A DNA stretch of 64,000 nucleotides, from NCBI RefSeq assembly GCF_037076555.1, contig NZ_AP029023.1:124001-188000 (forward strand), written 5' to 3'. A program made the translations under genes and the position numbers. The notes below the pieces were generated by a model. The model was not told the origin of the DNA. It searched no databases and saw only the letters and a list, made by a program, of their open reading frames with translations. Origin of the DNA: Methylophilus sp. DW102 (GTDB taxonomy: Bacteria > Pseudomonadota > Gammaproteobacteria > Burkholderiales > Methylophilaceae). This document shows positions 19,141 to 27,706 of this stretch, in pieces (position 1 is the stretch's first letter; each line of letters opens with the position of its first letter).

Positions 19141-20421
19141 ATGAACATGGCCTCAGGTTTGATGAAAATAGGTTTCGCAGCCTTTACCTTTACATTTTCG
19201 TTGAGTGTGTTTGCCGTCAATCCGGCAGAGATCAAAAAAGGAGAGTATCTTGCGCGGGTAGGCGATTGCGTCTCTTGTCACACCGCACCCCATGGCAAAG
19301 CCTTTGCCGGCGGGCTGCCCATGCTGACGCCAGTGGGCGCGATTTATACGACGAACATTACGCCTGATGCTGAGACAGGTATCGGCAAATATACCGAGTC
19401 CGACTTTGCCAAAGCACTACGGCGAGGGGTGGCAAAAGATGGGCATCATCTTTATCCGGCCATGCCATATCCTTCTTATGCCAAAGTCAGTGATGCCGAC
19501 ATTCACGCCCTCTATGTGTATTTCATGCAAGGCGTGAAACCGGTGCGCCAAGCAAACCGGGCGAATGAGATTCCTTGGCCATTGAATTACAGGTTCCCTT
19601 TGGCCATCTGGAATAGCCTGTTTTTAGATAAGCATGGTTACCAAGCGGATGCCTCAAAAGATGCCAGCTGGAATCGTGGCGCTTATTTGGTTCAGGGGCT
19701 GGGGCATTGTGGTGCTTGCCATACGCCACGTGGCTTTGCCTATCAGGAAAAAGGGCTGACGCATGCATCGGATCAATTTTTAAGCGGAGAAACCCTGGAA
19801 GGATGGTCTGCCACCAACTTACGTGGGGACCATAATACCGGGTTAGGCAGATGGTCTGAGGCGGATATTCTTGTGTATCTGAAATCAGGCGCCAATCAGC
19901 ATAGCTCCGCTTTTGGCACCATGACTACGGTCATTAATAACAGTACTGAAGGCATGACTATCCAGGATTTAACGGGCATCGCTAGCTACTTGAAAACAAT
20001 CAAAGGGACAAACGATAAAGGTCAAACGACGTATAAATACAATGCTGGTGCGACATTGGCGCAATTCAAATCATTGACAACCTATCCTGGCGCCCGGCTT
20101 TATCAGCAATATTGTGCAGCTTGTCATGGACAAGAGGGTAAAGGCGTTGCCCCTTATTTATCACCGCTTGCGGGCAACCCGGCTGTGATGGATCCAGACC
20201 CCTCATCACTCATTAATGTCATTTTGAATGGCTCGCCTCAGCTAAAACCGCAAGGGGTGGCGGCACCCTTCAATATGCCAAAGTTCAGACATACCTTGAA
20301 TGATACTGAGGTGGCGCAGTTAGTAAGTTTTATACAATCCGCCTGGAATCATCCTCTTGAACCGACGAGTGTGAAGGCTGTTGCAAACATTCGAAAACTG
20401 CCCCCGCTGGCACATGAGTGA
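19141..20421 (+). CDS. Three-haem cytochrome c subunit
   Basis: A 426-residue exported cytochrome with a signal peptide (residues 1 to about 26) and three CxxCH haem-binding motifs: C43VSCH47, CGACH near residue 190 and CAACH near residue 325. The layout matches the membrane-associated cytochrome subunits of gluconate, alcohol or aldehyde dehydrogenases. It lies 9 bp after the molybdenum subunit with an AAGGAG ribosome binding site. It would move electrons from the [2Fe-2S] subunit to the quinone pool or a terminal oxidase. Confidence 0.93.
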   Translation: MNMASGLMKIGFAAFTFTFSLSVFAVNPAEIKKGEYLARVGDCVSCHTAPHGKAFAGGLPMLTPVGAIYTTNITPDAETGIGKYTESDFAKALRRGVAKDGHHLYPAMPYPSYAKVSDADIHALYVYFMQGVKPVRQANRANEIPWPLNYRFPLAIWNSLFLDKHGYQADASKDASWNRGAYLVQGLGHCGACHTPRGFAYQEKGLTHASDQFLSGETLEGWSATNLRGDHNTGLGRWSEADILVYLKSGANQHSSAFGTMTTVINNSTEGMTIQDLTGIASYLKTIKGTNDKGQTTYKYNAGATLAQFKSLTTYPGARLYQQYCAACHGQEGKGVAPYLSPLAGNPAVMDPDPSSLINVILNGSPQLKPQGVAAPFNMPKFRHTLNDTEVAQLVSFIQSAWNHPLEPTSVKAVANIRKLPPLAHE

Positions 20422-20589
20422 CAGTGAAATCTATCCATCGGTAGATTGCCAATCGAACCTTTTGCCAGAGATAAAATGCATGATTGTTGCTGAGAAAAAT
20501 GTGTGTGCGGTTTTTTAATGATAAACATACAGTATTGCATGTCGAGAGGATTGACAACCGTTACAAAGTTTGATGAACTTGTCACCTAT
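20422..20589. promoter_or_regulatory. Intergenic region with possible promoter for the riboswitch transcript
   Basis: About 170 bp without a gene. A good -35 box, TTGACA, is at 20551-20556; the matching -10 about 17 bp downstream (TGAACT) is weak. Nothing else recognisable. Confidence 0.35.
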
Positions 20590-20690
20590 TGTTAAGTACC
20601 ATTATAAAAGGCAAACCTGCTGAAAAGCAGGGACGCAAAGCTTCCGGTCTAAAAGCAGTTGCTGATGACAGCGGGGCTACCATTTACCGC
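20590..20690 (+). ncRNA. Cyclic di-GMP-I (GEMM) riboswitch
   Basis: Hallmarks of the GEMM-I aptamer are all present in order: GGCAAACC; a hairpin CCTGCT-GAAA-AGCAGG with a GAAA tetraloop; the invariant GGACGCAAAGC; then TCCGGTCTAAA (tetraloop receptor side); a second helix GCAGTTGCTGATGACAGC; and the closing GCGGGGCTACC. These match the Vibrio Vc2 aptamer as I remember it. It binds c-di-GMP in the mRNA leader. It lies upstream of an EAL phosphodiesterase gene, giving feedback on c-di-GMP breakdown. Confidence 0.93.
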
Positions 20691-20698
20691 AAGGGTTA

Positions 20699-20908
20699 AT
20701 GTATCAAGTTCTTTCAAGTAGTGTGTTGTGTGGGCTGGGCTTATGCCGTCTCGGCAAAGCCTGCGTGCTGTTTCGCCCATTGAGGGTATCCGCCGCTGAG
20801 GGCTTTATGATCGACCACTTACTAAAGAGAAATGACTTGCTTGCACTGCGCTGTCGCAGTCGTTTGTGGTGGATTGGCAATGGTCAATTGGATGACAGGC
20901 GCGCCTAA
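20699..20908 (+). CDS. Small ORF between riboswitch and EAL gene, possibly a coupling leader peptide
   Basis: A 69-codon frame starting right after the aptamer with AAGGG 3 nt before its ATG. It ends in TAATG, its stop sharing bases with the EAL start codon. The product is Cys/Arg/Leu-rich and matches nothing I know. The EAL gene lacks a clear ribosome binding site of its own, so this ORF may couple its translation to the riboswitch. A strong hairpin lies inside it (20738-20763). It may instead be untranslated leader. Confidence 0.4.
   Translation: MYQVLSSSVLCGLGLCRLGKACVLFRPLRVSAAEGFMIDHLLKRNDLLALRCRSRLWWIGNGQLDDRRA
20738..20763 (+). other. Strong hairpin downstream of the c-di-GMP aptamer
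   Basis: GGGCTT-A-TGCCG / CGGCA-AAGCCT around a TCT loop, eleven pairs with one bulged A. No T-run follows, so it is not a classic terminator; it may be part of the expression platform. Confidence 0.45.
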
Positions 20909-22317
20909 TGCCACACTTTAAAAACACTCCTCTACAACTGAGACTGGTTGCCAAACTTTTTAAAGGCGAGCTTTTTCAGTTTGCCCAAGACCCGCATCAA
21001 CTGCGGGTGAAACTGTTACTGGCGATTGCTGCCTGTGCCTCCATCATTCTGGGCGGTGCTTGGAGTGTTTACTATTTATGGCAGGCCAAATGGCTGTTAA
21101 TGGCCTTTAACTTTTCCCTGGTGATATTGAGCATGCTTGTGGTGACCATGATCAATGCGGGCCGGGATCGCCTGGCGGCCATTTTTATGGCGCATGGCTT
21201 GGCGCTGATTATTTCTGTGATTTCTGTGTTTGATGTGCCTCTGCACGGGGTGGTCCGCTCGGTGCATATGTACTATCTGCCGATTGCCGCAGGATCATCG
21301 CTGGTGTTCCGTAAAGAAGGCATTTATCTGCGCGTGATTTTTCCGTTGCTCATGCTGTTGGGATGTTTGATTTTTGGTTCGTCCGACATTGGCATTACCC
21401 AGGCATCTATGATTGCGAATCCTGAAATTCGGGCGGTTGGGTCATGGATGAATAATCTGGCCGCCTTAGGCGTTTTAGGGATTGCCTTGATTGTGATGCA
21501 GTCTGATATTACCTTGCGTAGCGGGCTTTACGCAGATATGCGCGAAGCGCTCGCCAAAGGGCATTTCTGTTTGCATTACCAGCCGCAGGTCGATGCCCAG
21601 GGTCATATTTTTGGCGCTGAAGCGTTGCTACGCTGGCAGCATCCTGAACGGGGCTTGATCCCGCCTGGTGTTTTCATCACTGCCGCGGAAGAAACCGGCC
21701 TGATTTTGCCGATTGGTAATTGGGTATTAAAAGAAGCCTGTGCGCAGTTGGTGAAATGGTCTGATCATCCGCATTTGTCCCACTTGAGTGTTGCGGTGAA
21801 TGTGAGCACTTCGCAGCTGCGCCAGCCCGATTTTGTGCAAGAGGTGCAGGAGATTGTAACGCGCAGCGGCGCCAATCCCGGCCAGATTAAACTGGAGCTC
21901 ACAGAGAGCATGCTGGCAAACGAAGTAGACGATACTATCCAGAAAATGCGCGCATTGCAGGCATTTGGCATGAGTTGGTCGCTGGATGATTTTGGCACCG
22001 GATACTCTTCATTAAACTACTTGAAGCACCTGCCATTTGAGCAATTAAAAATTGATCAATCCTTTGTGCGCGACTTGCTGAATAATGAAAGCGACCAGGC
22101 GATTGTCGATACGCTGGTGAATCTGGGTAAGCATCTCAAAATGACCCTGATTGCTGAGGGGGTGGAAACGATAGAGCAGCTTGAATACCTGCATAGCAAG
22201 GGCTGTATGAAATACCAGGGGTATTTTTTTAGCAAACCTTTAACTGTGCAGGCCTTTGAACAATTGCCTTCGCCGCTGCTTTCGCCAGTTGCGCATTCAA
22301 CCTCGGGCCTGTTCTGA
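20908..22317 (+). CDS. Membrane EAL-domain cyclic-di-GMP phosphodiesterase
   Basis: A 469-residue protein. Residues from about 45 to 195 hold five or six transmembrane helices of a sensor-like membrane domain. Residues about 205-455 are an EAL domain with the catalytic signatures intact: EALLRW, NVSTSQL, LTESML, DDFGTGYSSL, LKIDQSFV, AEGVET and GYFFSKP. There is no GGDEF domain. It should hydrolyse c-di-GMP to pGpG at the inner membrane. The GEMM riboswitch and a small coupled ORF precede it. Confidence 0.93.
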   Translation: MPHFKNTPLQLRLVAKLFKGELFQFAQDPHQLRVKLLLAIAACASIILGGAWSVYYLWQAKWLLMAFNFSLVILSMLVVTMINAGRDRLAAIFMAHGLALIISVISVFDVPLHGVVRSVHMYYLPIAAGSSLVFRKEGIYLRVIFPLLMLLGCLIFGSSDIGITQASMIANPEIRAVGSWMNNLAALGVLGIALIVMQSDITLRSGLYADMREALAKGHFCLHYQPQVDAQGHIFGAEALLRWQHPERGLIPPGVFITAAEETGLILPIGNWVLKEACAQLVKWSDHPHLSHLSVAVNVSTSQLRQPDFVQEVQEIVTRSGANPGQIKLELTESMLANEVDDTIQKMRALQAFGMSWSLDDFGTGYSSLNYLKHLPFEQLKIDQSFVRDLLNNESDQAIVDTLVNLGKHLKMTLIAEGVETIEQLEYLHSKGCMKYQGYFFSKPLTVQAFEQLPSPLLSPVAHSTSGLF

Positions 22318-22431
22318 CAAGCATATTCCCAACCCTTGCCTGGCGGTGACTGTAAAAAGGAAAATCTCCCAAGACCCACGCAACTGCGGCTGATTACACT
22401 GTGACCTTTGATTGGCGGTGAAAGGGCGGGC

Positions 22432-23046
22432 ATGTTGGTGAATTCTGCAGTCTTCAGGGGGTGTGCTTGTTTCAGGGTTTGCGTATGGGTGATCGGCCTG
22501 TGGGCAATGCTGTCTCTGCCACAGGCGGAAGCGCGCACCGTAAAAAAAGCGGTACCCTCTTCGGCGCAGCGCGCAGAGATCAGCCCCAAGCAAGCCATGA
22601 GTGAGCATACCGATGACTTGCGGGCATTGATGTTGCAGCTCTATACCGAACATCCAGAGGAATTGGCGAAAAGCACGCAGGTTGGGCCGCGCGAAATGAC
22701 GGAATGGGTATTTGAAGGCAAGGCCAATTGGAAGTTTGAAGCGATCCGCCGTTTGCAGGGCATGGCCGCGATAGACTTGGCATTCGACGAAGCGTTTGGC
22801 GGTGACCGTATTCTGGCTTTGGTGGTGGGGATAGAAACCTTGCTGTTTGAAGGCTATGGCAGCCAAAATGAGTTTGAAATCCCGCCACAACGCGATCCCC
22901 AAAAACTGCAGCAGTTGCAGCAACAGCTTAAGGATTTGCAGGCACGCCTGCAGCGTGCACCGCTGCCGTCTTTGCTAGAACAACCCGCCGTGCGCCAGCC
23001 CATCGAGGCCACACTCAAGCAGCTGTTGCAACGCTTGAGCGTCTAG
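22432..23046 (+). CDS. Exported protein of unknown function
   Basis: A 204-residue protein from the ATG at 22432, which I prefer over 22408. A signal peptide with hydrophobic core VWVIGLWAMLSL and probable cleavage after QAEA is visible. The mature part is mostly helical and ends in a Gln/Leu-rich coiled-coil-like segment (LQQLQQQLKDLQARLQ). I do not recognise the family. It converges with ribA, the two stop codons lying 1 bp apart. Confidence 0.6.
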   Translation: MLVNSAVFRGCACFRVCVWVIGLWAMLSLPQAEARTVKKAVPSSAQRAEISPKQAMSEHTDDLRALMLQLYTEHPEELAKSTQVGPREMTEWVFEGKANWKFEAIRRLQGMAAIDLAFDEAFGGDRILALVVGIETLLFEGYGSQNEFEIPPQRDPQKLQQLQQQLKDLQARLQRAPLPSLLEQPAVRQPIEATLKQLLQRLSV

Positions 23047-23047
23047 C

Positions 23048-23695
23048 CTAAGGTACTAAACTCAGGTGATGCCCCAGTCTGTGCTTTTTGGTCGCCAGAT
23101 AGTCGGCATTGGCTGGATTGCTTGCGATCTCTAACGGCGTCACGGCCTCCACTGCGATGCCCAGCCGGGTGAGGGCGCGCGACTTATCCGGGTTGTTACT
23201 CAGTAACTCAATCGACTTCACCTCAAAATGCTGCAACATACTGGCGGCATCATCATATGCTCGCTGGTCTACAGGCAGGCCCAGGGCGAGGTTTGCTGCC
23301 ACCGTATCCAAGCCGGTGTCTTGCAAATCATAGGCCTGCACCTTGTTGCTGATGCCGATGCCGCGCCCTTCATGTCCGCGCAGATACAGAATAATGCCAT
23401 TGCCACGCGCCTGAATCAGTTGCTGCGAGCGTTTGAACTGTTCGCCGCAATCGCAGCGCTGTGAGCCAAACACATCCCCGGTCAGGCATTCAGAGTGCAC
23501 GCGGGTCAGCACTCTGGCTTGACCGCTGACCTCGCCGAGCACCAGTGCGATCTGCTCCCGCCCGCTGTGCATATCAACAAACGCGTGTAAACGGTACTGC
23601 CCATATTCTGTTGGTAAGTGAGCACTGGCTTTCCAGCGCAGGCTGCCACTTTCGATGGCCGCTGTTTGCAAAGAGGCAAGCTTATTTAAGCGCAT
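23048..23695 (-). CDS. ribA: GTP cyclohydrolase II (riboflavin synthesis)
   Basis: Opens the imidazole ring of GTP, the first step of riboflavin synthesis. The 215-residue protein has the zinc site in [19 protein letters not shown] and the GTP-binding [11 protein letters not shown]. It is monofunctional, not fused to RibB. It starts 14 bp inside the end of the sigma-54 activator gene, so the two are surely co-transcribed. A ribB gene follows 5 kb away in the same sulfur cluster. This suggests a dedicated flavin supply for the FMNH2-dependent monooxygenases, possibly in addition to housekeeping copies outside the window. Confidence 0.95.
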   Translation of the reverse strand: MRLNKLASLQTAAIESGSLRWKASAHLPTEYGQYRLHAFVDMHSGREQIALVLGEVSGQARVLTRVHSECLTGDVFGSQRCDCGEQFKRSQQLIQARGNGIILYLRGHEGRGIGISNKVQAYDLQDTGLDTVAANLALGLPVDQRAYDDAASMLQHFEVKSIELLSNNPDKSRALTRLGIAVEAVTPLEIASNPANADYLATKKHRLGHHLSLVP

Positions 23696-24797
23696 TGATC
23701 GCTCCCATTTTAATCAGCTTGGCGCGCAACACATTGCGGCTCAAGCCCAGCAGCTTGGCGGTTTGCACCTGATTATGGTGGCAATGCTGATAGGCGGCAC
23801 GTACCAGCGTGTCTTCCACATAGTCATAAAGCTGCGCTTTGCCCGTTTCAAACAACTGCTGCAGCGACGCCTCCAGCGAGTCAGTATCTGCTTCGCTGGG
23901 CAAGGCCTGCAAGGCGGCTTTGGGGCGGTGTAGCGAGATTGAGGACAAATGTAAATCCTCACTGCGCACCACATTGTTGCGGCAAATCAGCAAGGAGTGA
24001 TGAATCACATTTTCGAGTTCGCGGATATTGCCTGGCCAACTATGCTGCAATAATTTTTGCTTGGCCGAGTCATCGAGGCGGATGGTGGCGTAGCCCAACC
24101 GCCGTGTATATTCGCCAACAAAATAATCTGCCAGTGGCAAAATATCGCCGGGCCGGTTACGCAGGGTTGGCAGCTCCAGGTGCGCAACGCGTAAACGGTA
24201 GAATAAATCCTCCCTGAAGTTACCAGCCAGCACGGCCTCCTCCAGGCGTACGTTGGTCGCTGCAATCAGCCGCACATCAATCGGGGTTGGTTTGCGCGCG
24301 CCTAGCCGTACGACCTCGCGCTCTTGTAGTACACGTAACAGCTTCACCTGGAGACTCAGCGGCAAATCACCGATCTCATCCAGAAACAGCGTGCCGCCAT
24401 TGGCCTCTTCAAACCAGCCGGCTTTGGCGGTGACCGCCCCGGTAAACGCGCCTTTTTCATGGCCGAACAATTCACTTTCGACCAGTGTTTCCGAGAACGC
24501 CCCGCAATTCACCGCGACAAATGGTTTGGATTTTCGGTAACTCAAGGCATGCACATGGCGGGCAATCAACTCCTTGCCCGTGCCGGTTTCGCCAATGATC
24601 AAGACGTTGGCGTCACTGGGGGCAATTTGCTTGATGCGATTAAGCAAGGCGATCGACTTCGGATCTTCAAACACCTGCGCGGTCGCTCGAATCGAGGTCG
24701 ACATGGCCCGCGAGTTCGGCATGGTTAACAGACGCTGTTGCTCAAACTGCGTGTCGTGTTCAGTCGCATAAAAATCGTTTGCTAATAGATTTGCCAT
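23682..24797 (-). CDS. sfnR: Sigma-54-dependent activator, SfnR-like
   Basis: A 371-residue bacterial enhancer-binding protein with no N-terminal sensory domain. The AAA+ domain has Walker A GETGTGKE, the sigma-54 contact loop GAFTGA, Walker [14 protein letters not shown] and the arginine-finger region. The C-terminus is a Fis-type helix-turn-helix ([21 protein letters not shown]). I use ATG 24797; the frame extends to a TTG at 24857 with no homology. The lack of a sensor domain and the neighbouring sulfone/sulfonate genes fit SfnR, which is controlled by its own level during sulfate limitation. Likely binding sites are the TGCTG-N6-CAGCA palindromes. Confidence 0.85.
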   Translation of the reverse strand: MANLLANDFYATEHDTQFEQQRLLTMPNSRAMSTSIRATAQVFEDPKSIALLNRIKQIAPSDANVLIIGETGTGKELIARHVHALSYRKSKPFVAVNCGAFSETLVESELFGHEKGAFTGAVTAKAGWFEEANGGTLFLDEIGDLPLSLQVKLLRVLQEREVVRLGARKPTPIDVRLIAATNVRLEEAVLAGNFREDLFYRLRVAHLELPTLRNRPGDILPLADYFVGEYTRRLGYATIRLDDSAKQKLLQHSWPGNIRELENVIHHSLLICRNNVVRSEDLHLSSISLHRPKAALQALPSEADTDSLEASLQQLFETGKAQLYDYVEDTLVRAAYQHCHHNQVQTAKLLGLSRNVLRAKLIKMGAINALK

Positions 24798-24857
24798 CGT
24801 GAGGATCTCACTGTCTTTCCATAGAGTTAAGCCCAGATACAGTAATCCAGGCTGCAA

Positions 24858-25125
24858 TTTCGTGCCAATAAGTAATGGCGCTATTCATATTCTTTAAAGT
24901 TATAAATAAATCTCTCATTAGAAATAATGATTTAATTACCCGTCTGAATTAGCAGAATGCATGCCAATCAGGCCGAGGTCGTGCTACCGCAGGCATGAGA
25001 TGACGGGTTAAAACAATAAATGCCATAAAATCATGGGGTTAAGAAAAGGAGGGCTTGTGGTTGCTTATTGCTGCGTGAGGTATGCAAATGGCACTGCTCT
25101 ACATCCGCCTGCTGAAATCGATGCA
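24858..25125. other. Non-coding region upstream of the activator
   Basis: AT-rich divergent intergenic region. A near-match to a sigma-54 promoter facing the activator (TGGCACG-N3-TTGCA, plus coordinates 24853-24867) has one base too few between the GG and GC, so I do not count it. No other clear signal is seen before the two operator palindromes. Confidence 0.35.
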
Positions 25126-25128
25126 GGG

Positions 25129-25144
25129 TGCTGCAAACGCAGCA
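25129..25144 (+). promoter_or_regulatory. Enhancer palindrome A, TGCTG-N6-CAGCA
   Basis: TGCTGCAAACGCAGCA. One of four exact TGCTG-N6-CAGCA sites in this region. Its centre is about 115 bp upstream of the predicted ssuD transcription start, a typical distance for a sigma-54 activator. Confidence 0.7.
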
Positions 25145-25160
25145 GAACTGCTGAACAAGT

Positions 25161-25176
25161 TGCTGATTTTGCAGCA
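25161..25176 (+). promoter_or_regulatory. Enhancer palindrome B, TGCTG-N6-CAGCA
   Basis: TGCTGATTTTGCAGCA, extended by one more symmetric base pair on each side (T/A). Its centre is 32 bp (three helical turns) from palindrome A and about 83 bp upstream of the predicted start of transcription. Confidence 0.7.
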
Positions 25177-25225
25177 ATCAAAAAAATAATTTTTTTAAGT
25201 AATTGAATTACAAGTCTTTTATTTG

Positions 25226-25241
25226 TGGCATGGACTTTGCA
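25226..25241 (+). promoter_or_regulatory. Sigma-54 promoter of ssuD
   Basis: TGGCATGGACTTTGCA matches the consensus TGGCACG-N4-TTGCA with the required 10 bases between GG and GC. Predicted start near 25252, 36 bp before the ATG. Confidence 0.85.
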
Positions 25242-25287
25242 CTTTTCAAGCTGTTATTTCTGTTGAATGGGTTGTAAAGGGTAGTCG

Positions 25288-26421
25288 ATGCAAATATTCT
25301 GGTTTTTACCCACGCATGGCGATCAACGGTATCTTGGCAGCAGCCAGGGCGCCAGACCGGCCACGTTTTCTTATCTTAAACAGATTGCCCAGGCGGCTGA
25401 CCGGCTGGGCTATGGCGGTGTGCTGGTGCCGTCTGGCCGCTCTTGCGAAGATGCCTGGGTCATTTCTTCGGCGCTGATCAATGAAACCAGCCAGCTCAAG
25501 TTTTTAGTCGCCACGCGCCCAGGGTTTATTTCACCGGTGGTGTCGGCGCGCATGGCCTCGACGCTGGACCGTATCTCGGGCGGGCGGCTGCTGATTAATG
25601 TGGTGGCGGGCGGCGACCCTGCCGAACAGCAGGCCGAGGGCAGCTTTCTCGATCATGATGCTCGTTATGCGGAGGCTGAGGAATTTTTGACCATTTGGCG
25701 CAAAGTCCTGAGCGAGCAGCGCGTGGATTTTGAGGGCGATTATTTAAGCGTCAAGGGAGCCAGCTTACCAACTGGTAGCCTGCAAAAACCTTACCCGCCA
25801 CTCTTTATCGGCGGCGCTTCCGAGGCCGCCATCAAACTCAGTAGCGAGCATATTGATGTGCATTTAACCTGGGGTGAACCGCCTGCCGCCGTGGCCGAGA
25901 AAATCAAGGTCATCCGCGCGGCTGCGGCAGCCAAAGGCCGCCATATCCGGTTTGGCATCCGCTTGCATGTGATTGTGCGTGAAACCAGCGAGCAAGCCTG
26001 GCAAGCCGCAGACACACTCATTTCGCAGGTCACTGATGACACGATCGCGGCAGCACAGGCTGCAGTGGCCAACTTTGATTCTGTCGCACAAAAACGCATG
26101 ACGGCTTTGCATCATGGCCGCCGTGACCAGCTCGAAGTCTCGCCTAATCTGTGGGCTGGTGTCGGCCTGGTGCGCGGCGGTGCCGGCACTGCGCTGGTGG
26201 GCAATCCGCAAGAAGTGGCTGACCGCATTAAAGAGTATCAGGCGCTGGGCATTGATTATTTTATTTTCTCAGGCTACCCACATCTGGAGGAGGCTTACCG
26301 TGTCGCTGAATTATTGTTCCCGCTTTTGCCGCTACAGCAACAGGCCCCGCAGGAGGTCAGCATTACGACCAATCTCACCGGCCCGTTTGGCGCAGCCCAA
26401 TCTGTTAAGCATGCTGCGTAG
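25288..26421 (+). CDS. ssuD: FMNH2-dependent alkanesulfonate monooxygenase
   Basis: A 377-residue luciferase-like (LLM) flavin enzyme that cleaves the C-S bond of alkanesulfonates, releasing sulfite and an aldehyde. The N-terminus [14 protein letters not shown] is the SsuD signature, followed by [30 protein letters not shown] and [15 protein letters not shown]. It depends on a separate flavin reductase for FMNH2; MsuE at 35341 could supply it. The gene is led by a sigma-54 promoter and two enhancer palindromes. The ribosome binding site is AAAGGG. The next gene starts 8 bp downstream. Confidence 0.93.
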   Translation: MQIFWFLPTHGDQRYLGSSQGARPATFSYLKQIAQAADRLGYGGVLVPSGRSCEDAWVISSALINETSQLKFLVATRPGFISPVVSARMASTLDRISGGRLLINVVAGGDPAEQQAEGSFLDHDARYAEAEEFLTIWRKVLSEQRVDFEGDYLSVKGASLPTGSLQKPYPPLFIGGASEAAIKLSSEHIDVHLTWGEPPAAVAEKIKVIRAAAAAKGRHIRFGIRLHVIVRETSEQAWQAADTLISQVTDDTIAAAQAAVANFDSVAQKRMTALHHGRRDQLEVSPNLWAGVGLVRGGAGTALVGNPQEVADRIKEYQALGIDYFIFSGYPHLEEAYRVAELLFPLLPLQQQAPQEVSITTNLTGPFGAAQSVKHAA

Positions 26422-26429
26422 GGGGGAAG

Positions 26430-27650
26430 ATGACATTGGCTCTGAATTTACGCCCGCCCGCCGCTGAAGCGGAGCATGGCATTGTGTTTCACGGCACACC
26501 GCAACAGCGCGCCGATCAACTTTGCGACTATTTGGCACTCACCGCGGTTGAACGCGATGTCGCAGGAGGGACGCCCTATCCGCAGCGGCAGGCGGTAAGG
26601 GATAGCGGCTTGCTCAGTTTGTGGCTACCGCAACAGGCCGGGGGCTTGGGCGCCAGCTGGGCGCAGACCTACCGCATCATCCGCCAGATTGCCCGCGTCG
26701 ACAGCTCAATTGCACAGGTGTTTGCGTTCCAGTTTTTGATGCTGGCTTCCATTCGTTTATATGGCAGCGAGACGCAGTGGCAGCATTATTTCAAGCTCAC
26801 TGCGCACCAGAACCTGTGGTGGGGCAATGCCCTCAATCCGCTAGACCAGCGTACGGTGGCACGTAAGGTAGACGGTGGCTATGTGTTTCACGGGCAAAAA
26901 AGTTTTTGCTCCGGCTCCATGGATTCTGACTTCCTGATCGTGTCTGCCATAGAAGAAGGCAGCGGCAAATTTCTGGTGTCTGCGGTGCCGACCAGTCGCG
27001 CAGGGATTACGCTCAAGGGCGACTGGGACAACATCGGCCAGCGCCAGACCGACAGTGGCAGTGCAGAATTTAACCAGCTCAATGTGGAAGACCATGAGTT
27101 GCTCATGCAGCCTGGTCCGCTCAGTTCGTCGTTTGCCAGTCTGCGTTCGTTGGTGGCCCAGCTGATTTTTACCAATATCTACCTGGGTATTGCCGAAGGG
27201 GCGCTGGCCGAGGGTGCCAAATATACCCGTGGCAGCAGCCGGGTCTGGTCTGCTTCGTTGGCAAACAGCGTGTATGAGGATCCTTATACCTTGCTGCATT
27301 ACGGCGAGTTTTGGGCAGGATTACATGCATCATCGGTGCTGGCCGACCATGCTGCCGAATTGCTCGATGCGGCCTGGCAGCAAGGACTGTCACTCGATGA
27401 CGCACAACGCGGAGAAGTGGCGCTGGCGGTGTTTTCGGCCAAAGTGCAGGCGACCCGTGCCGGGCTGGATGTGACCACGCGTATTTTTGAGGTGGCAGGC
27501 GCCCGTGCGACCACAGCCAAGCTGCGCATGGACCGTTTCTGGCGGAATTTGCGTGTGTATACCTTGCATGACCCGGTGGATTACAAATTCAAGGAGTTAG
27601 GCGAGTGGGCGCTGAATGGGCAGTATCCTACCCCTAGCTTTTACTCATAG
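26430..27650 (+). CDS. Acyl-CoA-dehydrogenase-fold flavin monooxygenase, SfnB/DszC-like
   Basis: A 406-residue protein of the acyl-CoA dehydrogenase superfamily. Features include GLLSLWLPQQAGGLGASW (about 50-67), the FAD-domain stretch GYVFHGQKSFCSGS and a C-terminal IFEVAGARATTAKLRMDRFWRNLRVYTLHDPVDYK. The last segment, R-x-x-R-x-H-T-L-H-D-P-like, is shared with SfnB and DszC and lacks the catalytic glutamate context of true dehydrogenases. Members use reduced flavin and oxygen on sulfur compounds. It has a strong ribosome binding site (GGGGGGAAG) and follows ssuD by 8 bp. It is only a distant paralogue of the sfnB at 33682. Substrate unknown. Confidence 0.82.
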   Translation: MTLALNLRPPAAEAEHGIVFHGTPQQRADQLCDYLALTAVERDVAGGTPYPQRQAVRDSGLLSLWLPQQAGGLGASWAQTYRIIRQIARVDSSIAQVFAFQFLMLASIRLYGSETQWQHYFKLTAHQNLWWGNALNPLDQRTVARKVDGGYVFHGQKSFCSGSMDSDFLIVSAIEEGSGKFLVSAVPTSRAGITLKGDWDNIGQRQTDSGSAEFNQLNVEDHELLMQPGPLSSSFASLRSLVAQLIFTNIYLGIAEGALAEGAKYTRGSSRVWSASLANSVYEDPYTLLHYGEFWAGLHASSVLADHAAELLDAAWQQGLSLDDAQRGEVALAVFSAKVQATRAGLDVTTRIFEVAGARATTAKLRMDRFWRNLRVYTLHDPVDYKFKELGEWALNGQYPTPSFYS

Positions 27651-27706
27651 AGGCTTGTATTCACTCGTCTCAGGCTCACAATTGAGCGCTCAAATAAAGA
27701 ATATTT

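Noticed and set aside
24853..24867. Sigma-54 promoter facing the SfnR-like gene (TGGCACG-N3-TTGCA)
   Set aside because: Only 9 instead of 10 bases separate GG and GC; this spacing is strict for sigma-54. It may be a coincidence or an inactivated promoter.
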